A stretch of 64,000 nucleotides of DNA from Thermoproteota archaeon (GCA_027491915.1 JAOZGC010000001.1:62001-126000); one strand, 5' to 3'; counted from the first letter of the stretch, positions 32,713 to 41,118 are shown. The notes: generated by a model from the sequence alone, not told the origin. Numbers and translations: made by a program.

Positions 32713-34107
32713 GTGATAGTGGTAAATGCCGTGCTGTCCGAGAGCGAGCTGTCCCAAGAACTCAGATATCTCCTCCTGAAGCTCAGAGAGAGACATCCCG
32801 ACTCCGTCTCCGTCTACTTCTACGACGTATCCAGCATAAAGAAAAAGAAGGAGGTGAAGAACCTCCCGGAGATCAAGATAGACGGGCTCTCGCTCTCGGG
32901 AGAGGAGGCCCTGGCAGCGGCCGAGACGCTGCTGGACCTGCTCGAGTCGGGCGTCTCCCCCACGCCTCCTCTCATACTCCGGAAGATCAGGGAGCGGAGG
33001 CTGGCAATAATAAGCGAGGCGAAGGAGGCCCTGAGGAGGCTGGAAGAGGTAACCTCCGTCATACCCCCCGAGAGGAGGACCGTGATGGAGAGGTACAGGG
33101 AGGAGCTCCAGGCCATATCCACGGGAATGTTCGGATACAGCAAGAGGTCTATAGAGAGGGCCAGAGAGGAGCTGGATCGGATAAACTACCTCATAAGGAA
33201 GCTGGCCTCGGAGGGGGTAGAGGACAGGCTATCCAGCAGGATAGCCCTGATACACAGGGGGGTGTTCGAGGCCCTGAGCGAGGCAGAGGAGATCTCCCGC
33301 CTGCTGGGCGCGGAGGTGAGGTCGGAGATCCTGGAGTCGCTGCGAGGGGCCCTGGCCGAACTCAGGGAGGGCCCGAAGAACGTGGGCGATATAGCCGAGG
33401 CCGCCCTGGGCAAGCTCGGGGAGGTGGTCGAATTGGAGCGGCGGCGGATACAGTGGCTGGAGAGGGTGCAGGGCCGACTGACGAAGGTCAGGAGCAGGGT
33501 GGGCGGTTGGTTGGCCTCGGCCAGCTCCCTGGACGCCGGGATCGGAATCAACTGGTTCACCAAGATGAGCGTCGCCGTCCTGACCAGGCTGTTCGTTAGG
33601 CTGGCCTTCCCGTCGGGAGACTGGCTAGCCTCCCTCAGGGAGATAGACGACATGATAAATCAGCTCGACCTGATCCCCCTGATCTCCGAGACCGTCGACT
33701 CCGCAGCCCAGTCCGGGATAGACGCCGGAATGAGGGCGGTGGAGACCCTCAGGCTCGCCGTCAGGAGGATGGACCCCGAGAAGGCGACCCTCGATGACAT
33801 GAATTCTATGATAGAGGAGATCAGGGCGGCCGCCGCCGGGGCCGCCGGGGGCCGCGGGGCGCCCGTCTCCCTGGAGATCAAGATCGACGAGATCTCGGAG
33901 AAGGTGTCCCGGCTGATAGACACGGCCTCCCGGCTGGTCAAACTGGGGGTCGAGGCCGACCGGGAGCTGGCGGAACTGCTCGAGGTGGAGGGCTCCCTGA
34001 AGGTCCTCAGGAGGAGGCTCTCCGCGGGGGAGGACGTGTCTGAGGAGCTGGACGAAGTGGAGCGCCGGGTGGAGTCGATAGGTCGATCCGTGAAGGCAAA
34101 GGTGTGA
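32713..34107 (+). CDS. Coiled-coil protein with possible thioredoxin-like N-terminal domain, upstream of tubulin-like gene
   Basis: This 464-residue protein belongs to no family recognised here. Residues 1-78 alternate strands and helices (MIVVNAVLSE, SVSVYFYDVS, LPEIKIDGLSLSGEEAL) in a pattern like a thioredoxin/glutaredoxin fold but without any CxxC. The rest is helical and charged, with coiled coils at about 90-165, 190-260 and 390-464. A moderately hydrophobic stretch at about 275-335 (INWFTKMSVAVLTRLFVRLAF) might lie on the membrane surface. The GTG start is 33 nt from a TATA-like box. Gene order places it between another coiled-coil gene and a CetZ-like GTPase, so it is a candidate partner or membrane adaptor of that filament. 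Confidence 0.8.
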   Translation: MIVVNAVLSESELSQELRYLLLKLRERHPDSVSVYFYDVSSIKKKKEVKNLPEIKIDGLSLSGEEALAAAETLLDLLESGVSPTPPLILRKIRERRLAIISEAKEALRRLEEVTSVIPPERRTVMERYREELQAISTGMFGYSKRSIERAREELDRINYLIRKLASEGVEDRLSSRIALIHRGVFEALSEAEEISRLLGAEVRSEILESLRGALAELREGPKNVGDIAEAALGKLGEVVELERRRIQWLERVQGRLTKVRSRVGGWLASASSLDAGIGINWFTKMSVAVLTRLFVRLAFPSGDWLASLREIDDMINQLDLIPLISETVDSAAQSGIDAGMRAVETLRLAVRRMDPEKATLDDMNSMIEEIRAAAAGAAGGRGAPVSLEIKIDEISEKVSRLIDTASRLVKLGVEADRELAELLEVEGSLKVLRRRLSAGEDVSEELDEVERRVESIGRSVKAKV

Positions 34108-34164
34108 GCCAACATTCTTAAGGGTGCGGGGGCCGGCGGCGACCGTCGACGGGGGCCTCGGGAG

Positions 34165-35358
34165 ATGAGATGGTTCGGGGTCGGTCTGGGGGGCGCGGGC
34201 GGCGCCATAATGGACGCCACATATGAAGTCTTCTCCTCGAGGTCCCCGGAGGGCCTCATAGGGGCCGTCGTCTTCAACACGGCCGAGTCGGACAGGGCCA
34301 AGCTCAGGCACCTCAAGGAGTCCTTCTACCTGTTCGGAGAGTTCGGGGGGGCCGGAGTCGGCGCCCGGTGGAAGGACTCCATGAGGGCCATGGGATCCCC
34401 GGAAGCCAAAGAGATGGTCAGGTCGGTGCTCGAGCGGAGGGGGATCTCAGGGGCCACGGGGGTGCTCCTGTCGACCGCCCTCGGGGGAGGGACGGGAAGC
34501 GGATCGACCCCCCTGGTGGCCAGGTACGTCAGGGAGATCCTGGGCGGAGAATCCTCCGTCCAGCCTATAGTCTCGGTGGGGGTCCTCCCCTTCAGGTACC
34601 CCCGGGAGTCCATGAGGTTCGCCTACAACAGCGCCGTGTCTCTCTCCAACCTCCTCTCCCCGACCGACTCGGTCTTCCTGTTGGACAACGACGTGGTCTG
34701 GAATAGGGTGGTTTCAGATGAACCGAACCTCAGCGACGAGGAGGCGCTTCAGAGGATAAACAGGCTGGCCGGACTGTTCCTGAGGGCCATATCCGTCGCC
34801 TCCTCCAACCCAATGATGGGCGGCTTCAAGACCACCCTCGACTCCCAGGACCTCAGGTCGATGGTGAGGTTCTTCGAGGCCTCCATATGCGTCCCGTGCT
34901 ACGCCTCCGTCAGGGTGGAGGCGGTTGAGGGGTCCCTGGAGTTCCTGATGGAGCTGGCCCTGGGGGAGGGCTGCTTCGCCGAGGTGGAGCCCAAGACCGC
35001 CCTGAAGGCGGCCTTCGTCATAAGGGGGCCGGAGAGGTACCTGAACGTCAACTCCCTCTTCGAGGCCAAGAGGGTCCTGGCCGAGAGGATAGCGGGCATA
35101 GACGTCAGGGAGGGGCTGGCCGCGGCGCCGGAGGATGAGAAGAGATTCGAGATCTCCGTGCTGCTCGTGGAGCCCAGGGTCCCGAGGATAGATGAGATAC
35201 TCGAGCAGGCGGAGCTCTACTACAACGTCCACGAGGACGAGTTGACCAAGATGGAGGACACCCCAAGGGACGAGTTCGAGGGATACCTGGAGAGGCTGAG
35301 GTCCCACCTGGAGAAGGCCGAGGAGTCCAGGAGGGGATTGGAGGCTGGGTCGGGCTGA
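34165..35358 (+). CDS. Divergent tubulin/FtsZ-superfamily GTPase, CetZ-like
   Basis: This 397-residue protein has the whole GTP-binding core of tubulin/FtsZ: T1 VGLGGAGGAI near residue 6, T2 VFNTAESD near 38, T3 FGGAGVGARWKDSM, the tubulin signature LGGGTGSGST near 110, T5/T6 GVLPFRYPRESMRFAYNSA and LLDNDV, and a T7 candidate TLDSQDL near 226 retaining the two acidic residues used for GTP hydrolysis. NTA in T2, GVLP and DND resemble CetZ more than cell-division FtsZ. There is no canonical FtsZ C-terminal peptide; the end is a charged helix. It should polymerise in a GTP-dependent way. It lies 57 nt behind a coiled-coil gene and close to smc-scpAB. Confidence 0.9.
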   Translation: MRWFGVGLGGAGGAIMDATYEVFSSRSPEGLIGAVVFNTAESDRAKLRHLKESFYLFGEFGGAGVGARWKDSMRAMGSPEAKEMVRSVLERRGISGATGVLLSTALGGGTGSGSTPLVARYVREILGGESSVQPIVSVGVLPFRYPRESMRFAYNSAVSLSNLLSPTDSVFLLDNDVVWNRVVSDEPNLSDEEALQRINRLAGLFLRAISVASSNPMMGGFKTTLDSQDLRSMVRFFEASICVPCYASVRVEAVEGSLEFLMELALGEGCFAEVEPKTALKAAFVIRGPERYLNVNSLFEAKRVLAERIAGIDVREGLAAAPEDEKRFEISVLLVEPRVPRIDEILEQAELYYNVHEDELTKMEDTPRDEFEGYLERLRSHLEKAEESRRGLEAGSG

Positions 35359-35417
35359 GCCCGGAAGTCCCATCGTATATTTTTTTAACTATCGCCGCCG
35401 CCCGCCGCGGTGGTCCC

Positions 35418-36884
35418 GTGTCCGACCTGGAGAGGTTCTTCTCCCCGAGATCGATAGCCGTGATAGGGGCTTCCAGGGATCCCGGGTCGGTTGGTCACGA
35501 GCTCCTGAGGATACTGGCGGAGAACAGGCTGAGGGGGGGATTTGATTGGAGGCTCTACGCAGTGAACCCCAGGGCCGACTCCGACATACTGGGGGTGCCC
35601 ACCTACAGATCCGTCAACGAAGTCCCCGGGGACGTCGACCTTGGCGTGATAGTGACCCCGGCCAGGTACGTGCCGTCTATAGTTGAAGAGTGCGGGCTCA
35701 GGGGAATAAAGAACCTCATAGTGATAAGCGGGGGCTTCGCCGAGGTGGGAGAGGAGGGTAAGAGGCTTCAGGACGCCCTGATCCGGGCGGCCAGGCGGAG
35801 GGGAATGAGGATCCTAGGTCCGAACTGCGTCGGGGTGGTGGTCCCCAGGACCGGGGTGGACACGGCCTTCCTCCCGGTCGAGAAGCCCTTCGGAGACGGG
35901 AGCCTGGAATCCCTCCCCCGACCGCCCCCCGGGAACATATCCCTCATATCCCAGTCGGGCGCCTTCGGCGTGGCATGCCTGGACTACATGGCGGGTGAGG
36001 GTCTGGGGCTGGCCAAGTTCGTCAGCTACGGAAACAAGGCGGACGTGGACGAGGTGGACCTGATAGGGTACCTGGCCGACGATCCCGAGACCCGGGTGAT
36101 AATAGTCTACGCCGAATCCATAGAGAGGGGGAGGGAGTTCTTGGAGGCCGTCCGGAGGGCGGTGGCCAAGAAACCGGTGGTCGTGCTCAAGGCGGGGAGG
36201 ACGTCGGCCGGGGCGAGGGCCGCAAGCTCCCACACGGCCGCCCTCGCCGGATCCGACGAGGTGTACGAGGCGGCCCTGAGGCAGGCCGGCGCCATCAGGG
36301 TATACGAGGTCGAGGAACTGTTCGACGCGACCAAGGCCCTCTCCATGCAGCCGCCGGCCCGGGGGAGGAGGGTGGCAGTCCTCACAGACGGCGGGGGGGC
36401 CGGCGTGATGGCCACGGACGAGTTGGAGTCCAGAGGGGCATCCGTTCCGAGACTATCCGGGCGGACCCTGGCCGAGCTCGAGAGGATGAGGGAGGAGGGG
36501 GAGATCCCGCCCATATCCGGCATATCCAACCCGGTCGACCTGACCGGCAGCGCCACGGACGAGCACTTCGTCAGATCACTCGAGGTCCTACTGGGGGATC
36601 CCGGGATAGACGGCGTGGTGGTGCTCGCCCTCCACCACGTCCCTGGGGTCACGGACGAACTTCCCTCCAAGCTCGCCCGGGTCGCGGCCGACGGGGGGAA
36701 GCCCGTGGTCGCCTGCGACATAGGACAGGGGAGTTATTCGGTCGCCTTCAGGGACCTGTTCGACCGCGCCGGGATACCCGCCTACCCGACCCCTGAGAGG
36801 GCCGCCAGGGCCATGGTGCACCTGATACGCTACGGGGAGGCCCTGGCCAGGGTCTCCCCCCTCAGGTCCTCACCGACGCCCTAG
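35418..36884 (+). CDS. ADP-forming acyl-CoA synthetase, alpha subunit
   Basis: This 488-residue protein resembles the alpha subunit of ADP-forming acetyl/acyl-CoA synthetases, which make ATP from acyl-CoA in the archaeal cytoplasm. The CoA-binding Rossmann domain opens with FFSPRSIAVIGASRDPGSVG. FGPNCVG-type and LISQSGAFGVACLDYMA motifs follow. ASSHTAALAGSDEVYEAALRQAG contains the His that carries the phosphate. LTDGGGAGVMATDEL begins the third domain. No ATP-grasp beta subunit is encoded nearby, so it must pair with a partner elsewhere. It starts with a GTG about 30 nt after a TATA-like T-rich stretch and overlaps the convergent RidA gene by 23 nt. Confidence 0.9.
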   Translation: MSDLERFFSPRSIAVIGASRDPGSVGHELLRILAENRLRGGFDWRLYAVNPRADSDILGVPTYRSVNEVPGDVDLGVIVTPARYVPSIVEECGLRGIKNLIVISGGFAEVGEEGKRLQDALIRAARRRGMRILGPNCVGVVVPRTGVDTAFLPVEKPFGDGSLESLPRPPPGNISLISQSGAFGVACLDYMAGEGLGLAKFVSYGNKADVDEVDLIGYLADDPETRVIIVYAESIERGREFLEAVRRAVAKKPVVVLKAGRTSAGARAASSHTAALAGSDEVYEAALRQAGAIRVYEVEELFDATKALSMQPPARGRRVAVLTDGGGAGVMATDELESRGASVPRLSGRTLAELERMREEGEIPPISGISNPVDLTGSATDEHFVRSLEVLLGDPGIDGVVVLALHHVPGVTDELPSKLARVAADGGKPVVACDIGQGSYSVAFRDLFDRAGIPAYPTPERAARAMVHLIRYGEALARVSPLRSSPTP

Positions 36885-37434
36885 GCCTCCTCGTCACCGC
36901 CAGGAAGTCGATCTCCATTGGAGCCCCTCTGGGAAGGTTGGTCACCTCGACCAACGTGCGGGCTGGCCTGTATGTGGGGTAGTAGGCCTCGAATATGGAG
37001 TTTATCGGGATTATGTACTTCAGGTCCCTGACGTAGACCGTGACCCTCACCACGTCCTCCAGCGAGGACCCGGACACCCTGAGTATCTCCTTGGCCGACT
37101 CGAACACCAGCCTGGTGGCCTCCCTGATGTCCTCGGATATTATCTCCCCGGTCTCTGGATCTATCGGAATGAGCCCGGACACGAAGACGAAGGGACCGGC
37201 CACGACCGCGTGGCTGTACGGGCCGAGCGTCCCCGGGAGCTTGGCAGCCACCACCGGCTCCCTCTCCATCTTTACGAGGGGCCTCTCCGGCCTGACCAGG
37301 GCGAGCCCCAGGGTTCCCCCAACCCCCATTATCAGGAGGGCGCCGACCGTCCACACTATGAGGACCCAGGCCAGATAGTAGGTGTCTATGCGGCCTCGGA
37401 TTAGCTCGCTGGTGAAGAGCACGTAGATTATCAT
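36862..37434 (-). CDS. Membrane-tethered RidA (YjgF/UK114) family protein
   Basis: Residues about 60-185 form a complete RidA domain: GPYSHAVVAGPFVFVSGLIPIDPETGEI, VVRVTVYVRDLKYIIPINSIFEAYY, and RPARTLVEVTNLPRGAPMEIDFLAV with the catalytic Arg. RidA proteins hydrolyse reactive enamine/imine intermediates and are normally about 125-residue soluble trimers. Here an N-terminal transmembrane helix (YYLAWVLIVWTVGALLIMGVGG) precedes it. The frame is open upstream and encodes a second helix (YSLIAIWSAAMIIYVLF). A CTG at 37521, 6 nt behind GGGGTGA, may be the true start, giving a two-helix anchor. Confidence 0.85.
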   Translation of the reverse strand: MIIYVLFTSELIRGRIDTYYLAWVLIVWTVGALLIMGVGGTLGLALVRPERPLVKMEREPVVAAKLPGTLGPYSHAVVAGPFVFVSGLIPIDPETGEIISEDIREATRLVFESAKEILRVSGSSLEDVVRVTVYVRDLKYIIPINSIFEAYYPTYRPARTLVEVTNLPRGAPMEIDFLAVTRRPRASVRT

Positions 37435-37555
37435 GGCCGCCGACCAGATGGCTATCAGGGAGTAGGTGAGCCTCTCGAGCCACTCAACCTGATAGGGCTT
37501 TGCCTCCTGCTGGACGGACAGAGCTGTTCACCCCTCCCCGACCGGGGGACAATCA

Positions 37556-37565
37556 ATAAAATAGG
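37556..37565 (-). promoter_or_regulatory. TATA box for the RidA gene
   Basis: AATAAAATAG (CTATTTTATT on the coding strand) predicts transcription starting near 37534, just before GGGGTGA and the CTG at 37521, about 100 nt before the first ATG. Confidence 0.5.
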
Positions 37566-37584
37566 TTTCCAGCCCAGCCGACGA

Positions 37585-37914
37585 TCACTCGATCTCTATC
37601 CTGTCCTCCTCTATCCCCCAATCCTCGACCAGCATCTTCTTGACCTTGGACCTCTGATCACCCTGGAGGAGTATGTAGCCGTCCTTGTAGGTTCCCCCGC
37701 AGGCCAGCTTGGTCTTCATGTCCTTCACCATCCTCTTCATCATATCTTTTGGAAATGATAATCCTTCTATTATCGTAACATACTTGTGCCTTCTTCTCTC
37801 AACCTTTATACGGACAATCTGTTGCTCCTTCTCTATTTCCTCCCATGCCAGCAGTTCTATTGGAAGCCCCGTGATCGGATCCCTCAGCCTCTCCTCCTGG
37901 GGTATCTTGTCCAT
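37585..37914 (-). CDS. Translation initiation factor aIF1 (SUI1)
   Basis: This 109-residue protein is the archaeal eIF1/SUI1 homologue, which binds the 30S subunit near the P site and controls start-codon selection. The core VRIKVERRRHKYVTIIEGL, MMKRMVKDMKTKLACGGTYKDGYILLQGDQRSKV and a C-terminal GIEEDRIEIE are characteristic. The coding sequence is noticeably less GC-rich than its neighbours. The ATG at 37914 lies 28 nt from a TTTAA element, consistent with a leaderless mRNA. The factor matters for interpreting the unusual starts in this genome. Confidence 0.95.
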   Translation of the reverse strand: MDKIPQEERLRDPITGLPIELLAWEEIEKEQQIVRIKVERRRHKYVTIIEGLSFPKDMMKRMVKDMKTKLACGGTYKDGYILLQGDQRSKVKKMLVEDWGIEEDRIEIE

Positions 37915-37940
37915 GCCCAGACGTCGGGGGACGCCTAAGA

Positions 37941-37945
37941 TTTAA
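37941..37945 (-). promoter_or_regulatory. TATA box for the aIF1 gene
   Basis: The TTTAA/TTAAA element is centred about 28 nt before the minus-strand ATG at 37914. Confidence 0.45.
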
Positions 37946-37984
37946 GGCTATCCGTTGGACCGAGGCCGGGCCCACGCCTCTACA

Positions 37985-37992
37985 TTATTATA
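37985..37992 (+). promoter_or_regulatory. TATA box for the archaemetzincin gene
   Basis: TTATTATA predicts transcription starting about 38014, a few nt before the TTG at 38021. Confidence 0.5.
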
Positions 37993-38020
37993 CAAACCCT
38001 CCCCGGCCCGATGATGCCCG

Positions 38021-38641
38021 TTGGCCGCGGTCAGACCACAGTTAGTGCTGCTGATACAGCCCCTCGTTGACCCCCTGACGGGCAGGGAGGTCCCCCCCTG
38101 GCTCCTGTCTGAGGTTGAGAGGTCGGCGGTCGACCACCTCCCCCCCGCCAGGGTGATCAGGCTCCCGGTGCTGCCCATGCCGAGGTCGGCGTTCGTCGCC
38201 GACAGGGGGCAGTACCTGTCCAGCCTCCTGCTCAATTACGTCGGGAGGAGGCTGTGGGAGCTGAACGGCGAAGAGGACCTCGTTATGGGGAGGCTGGCGG
38301 GCCACCCCAGATCCAGGCTTATCGCGCTGGCCCCCGCCGACGCCTTCGAGAGGGGGCTCAACTTCGTGTTCGGCCAGGCCGAGCTGGGGGGTCCCGCCGG
38401 GGTGGTCTACCTGGACAGGCTGAGGGGCGACCCGGAGACCTGGACCTCCAGGGTGGTCAAGGAGGTCCTCCACGAGCTGGGGCACACCCTGGGGCTGGGT
38501 CACTGCGAGAACCCCAGGTGCGTCATGAGCTTCAGCAATTCCGTGCGCGAGGTGGACCTGAAGGGGCCCGGATACTGTGATGGGTGCTTCCGGGCGATCA
38601 CCTCCGCCCTGGCTCCCCTACCCCCCCTAATCTTGGAGTAG
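38021..38641 (+). CDS. Archaemetzincin zinc protease
   Basis: This 206-residue metzincin carries the extended zinc motif HELGHTLGLGHCENPRCVMS, followed by a CDGC pair. That is the archaemetzincin arrangement, where one zinc is catalytic and four cysteines hold a structural zinc. The Met of the Met-turn is in CVM. It is probably a cytoplasmic aminopeptidase-like protease. The TTG at 38021 is the best start: two ATGs just upstream are out of frame, and a TATA box lies about 32 nt away. Its last 44 nt overlap the convergent surface-protein gene. Confidence 0.93.
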   Translation: MAAVRPQLVLLIQPLVDPLTGREVPPWLLSEVERSAVDHLPPARVIRLPVLPMPRSAFVADRGQYLSSLLLNYVGRRLWELNGEEDLVMGRLAGHPRSRLIALAPADAFERGLNFVFGQAELGGPAGVVYLDRLRGDPETWTSRVVKEVLHELGHTLGLGHCENPRCVMSFSNSVREVDLKGPGYCDGCFRAITSALAPLPPLILE

Positions 38642-40511
38642 CCCGGCGCCTCCTGGCCTCACCCCCCCTGCCACCCCTGCCGGCGGCCCCCCGGGGTCGC
38701 CTCGACCCGCCGCCTACCCTCTCCTCCCTCCCCCTTCTCCTCCTGACGAGGACCGAGGCGTACCCTCCGACGGCCAGGGCGGATGCCGCCGCTATGAGGT
38801 GGGCTGAACCAACCCTGTATCCCCCGAGATAGGCCACCAGATCGAATCGGAACCTCAGCGTCCTGACAGACCCACCCCTGAGTATGACGTCGTCGCTCTC
38901 GACTTCCCGGCCGACCCCAACCCTGACCTCGTAGGCTCCCTCTGGAACCTCTATGGTCCAAGAACCGTCCGGGCCGGTGACGCCCACCTCCGACTCGCCC
39001 GAGAGGTCTGTTATCGAGATCTCGGCCCCCGGTATCGGCTGACCGAGGGCGCCCACGACCTCCACCCTGAGGGTCGACGGTGCGGGGACCTCCACCGAGA
39101 TGGGGCCGACCTCCACCCTCCTCTCGACCCCGGTGGGATCCAAGTACGACGCCTCGATAGAAAGGTTGTTCTCCCCCTCCGACAGCGACAGCGAGAAGAT
39201 CCCGCTCGCTGATTCTCCGGGACCCAGCGAGTCGACCTGGATCGGAACCCCGCCGACGACCTCAACTCCCCCAGATCCCTCCACCCAGGCCGATAACTCG
39301 GCTGCCGTCCCGTTTCCCACGTTGGTAACCGTCAGGTTGACGCGGGCTGGCTTCCCGGGGATCACCCAACCCTCCGGGATTACGGAGGCTGTCAGGTTCA
39401 CCCCATAACTACAACCCTTCAACCTGGATGCCAGGCTCTCCAGCTGCCAGCTCAGGGGGGAGCCCGACGAGAGGTTGGCCACTAGCCAGTCTGGGTCGGT
39501 TCCCATCGCAGAGTCGACCCAGGGGCCGGCCCCCTGTGGAACAACCGGTACCCAGGCCATCGTCCTCCCCTCCACGGCCGAGGCCGCGGCCAGGGCCGTG
39601 GCCCCCTCCCGGTACCCGCCGGGATCCCCAGGGAGGTACACCAGGCCGTCGAAATTCCTGAGGAGACCCACGGGCGGAACCTCGCCGTCGGACCAAAGCA
39701 GGATCGCCAGGGGCCACCCGCCCGATCTGAGTAGGTCCGCAGCCTCTCCGTAGATAGCCGGGCCGATCTCCGGGGAGTACACCAGGAAGATCACGTCCCT
39801 CCCCGCGAGTTTCAGGCCCCCGAGGGAGACGACGTCCGCCGAAGCCGACACCACGGCGGAGGCTATGTCCTGCGGCTGATCCGATTCCGGGAAAACGACC
39901 GGCACCACCGGGGCGGTCGTCCCTTCCCCGCCGGTCACGGGGCTCCTGACCGCCACCCCGTCCACCGCGCCCGGCGCCGCCCTGGGGGGCGAGGGGCCGT
40001 CGGCCGAGTAGAAGATGAGCATCCTACCCCCCGGCCTCTCCCTCTCTATCGAGGTCTCCGAGTCCATCGCAGGGGCCGGTATCCTTATCTTACCCTCCAT
40101 CTCCCCGGGGGATTGGAAGTCCCTCACCCCGAGGACCGTCCCGTTCTCCCCCGGGGCCACCACCTCGACGGACAGGCGGCCGCCGGACTTCCAGATCTCG
40201 AACTCTACGGTATCGTTCTCCAGTTCTCCAAGGACGACGCTGATGTTGGCGGAGAAGACGCCGCCGAAATCCCCCGAGAAACCGTCCTCTCCCCTCCTCA
40301 CGAGCTCGCAATCGTCGCACGAGAAGGCCAGCAGGCGGGCTCCCCTGATCTCCATCGAGAAGTGGACGGAGCTCCCCTCCACCCTGATCACCGCCAGGTG
40401 CAGGCTCGCCCCGCCGCCCTCGGCGTGACACGAGCGGACCAAGGTGACGGTCATCAGGAGGACGAGGGCGAGCCTCGCCGCCGCTGCCCCCGCGCCGCCT
40501 TTCCTAACCAT
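38598..40511 (-). CDS. Large membrane-anchored surface protein with CARDB and carboxypeptidase-regulatory-like domains
   Basis: This 637-residue protein has a signal peptide (residues about 10-30, ending SCHAEGG) and a long N-terminal region of unknown fold. The CARDB/Ig-like domain is near 390-470 (ARVNLTVTNVGNG, LSLSEGENNLSIEASYLD). A carboxypeptidase-regulatory-like domain is near 475-560 (TLRVEVVGALGQPIPGAEISI, GPDGSWTIEVPEGAYEV). One C-terminal transmembrane helix with a basic RRRRGRE anchor follows. The N-terminal part includes FLVYSPEIGPAIYGEA and ILLWSDGEVPP, possibly an alpha/beta domain. Function is unknown; an extracellular binding or S-layer-associated role is inferred. Its ATG overlaps the end of the uracil-DNA glycosylase gene by 8 nt, so the two are cotranscribed. 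Confidence 0.8.
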   Translation of the reverse strand: MVRKGGAGAAAARLALVLLMTVTLVRSCHAEGGGASLHLAVIRVEGSSVHFSMEIRGARLLAFSCDDCELVRRGEDGFSGDFGGVFSANISVVLGELENDTVEFEIWKSGGRLSVEVVAPGENGTVLGVRDFQSPGEMEGKIRIPAPAMDSETSIERERPGGRMLIFYSADGPSPPRAAPGAVDGVAVRSPVTGGEGTTAPVVPVVFPESDQPQDIASAVVSASADVVSLGGLKLAGRDVIFLVYSPEIGPAIYGEAADLLRSGGWPLAILLWSDGEVPPVGLLRNFDGLVYLPGDPGGYREGATALAAASAVEGRTMAWVPVVPQGAGPWVDSAMGTDPDWLVANLSSGSPLSWQLESLASRLKGCSYGVNLTASVIPEGWVIPGKPARVNLTVTNVGNGTAAELSAWVEGSGGVEVVGGVPIQVDSLGPGESASGIFSLSLSEGENNLSIEASYLDPTGVERRVEVGPISVEVPAPSTLRVEVVGALGQPIPGAEISITDLSGESEVGVTGPDGSWTIEVPEGAYEVRVGVGREVESDDVILRGGSVRTLRFRFDLVAYLGGYRVGSAHLIAAASALAVGGYASVLVRRRRGREERVGGGSRRPRGAAGRGGRGGEARRRRATPRLGGVGEPGRR

Positions 40512-41097
40512 AGGAGCCCCCCCTGGCCAGGCGCGCGGCCCCCTTCAGGTCCTCCTCCAGCAGGGGCCTGAGTCCCGGATTGTAGATCGCTGCGGCCGGG
40601 TGGATGGTGGGGATCACCGATACATCCACGCCCCCCACCCTCCCCCTCAGGACCCTCCCCCTGAATCTGAGGATCGAGTCTAGCCTGACCCCCACCTGGG
40701 AGGCCAGGAACCTGGAGCTGTGCCTTCCCAGGGCCACTATCACCCTCGGGCCTATCGCCCTCACCTGCTCCAGCAGGAAGCGCGAGCACGCCCTAACCTC
40801 CCCGGGGGAGGGGTCCCTGTTGCCCGGCGGCCTGCACTTCACCAGGTTGGTTATGAAGACTTCTCCCCTCGACAGGCCGGCCCCCCTGAGGGCCAACTCC
40901 AACACCTTGCCGGCCGCCCCGACGAAGGGACGACCCGACTCGTCCTCCCTCCTCCCCGGCGCCTCGCCCACCAGCATTATCTCTGCGGCCGGGTCGCCCT
41001 CTCCTGGGACAGGGTTCTTCCTCTCCCTCCAGAGGTCGCAGGCCCGACACCTGAGGATCTGCAGGCCTATCTCCTCCAGCCTCCCCCGGGATCCCAC
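40504..41097 (-). CDS. Type-4 uracil-DNA glycosylase
   Basis: This 197-residue enzyme excises uracil from DNA, a repair need in hot habitats. GEAPGRREDESGRPFVGAAG is the family-4 catalytic/uracil-pocket motif. Iron-sulfur cysteines are seen in RCRACDLW, VKCRPPGNRDP and ACSRFLLEQ. TIHPAA near the C-terminus is the second catalytic loop. The start is a GTG at 41097. It is divergent from the permuted GTPase gene. The downstream surface-protein gene overlaps by 8 nt, an odd functional pairing. Confidence 0.94.
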   Translation of the reverse strand: MGSRGRLEEIGLQILRCRACDLWRERKNPVPGEGDPAAEIMLVGEAPGRREDESGRPFVGAAGKVLELALRGAGLSRGEVFITNLVKCRPPGNRDPSPGEVRACSRFLLEQVRAIGPRVIVALGRHSSRFLASQVGVRLDSILRFRGRVLRGRVGGVDVSVIPTIHPAAAIYNPGLRPLLEEDLKGAARLARGGSYG

Positions 41098-41118
41098 AGG
41101 ATCGGCTGGCGGGGGCGG

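Noticed and set aside
37948-38235. Small minus-strand gene opposite archaemetzincin
   Set aside because: It overlaps the archaemetzincin coding region and its promoter, has no domain, and has no independent start signal.
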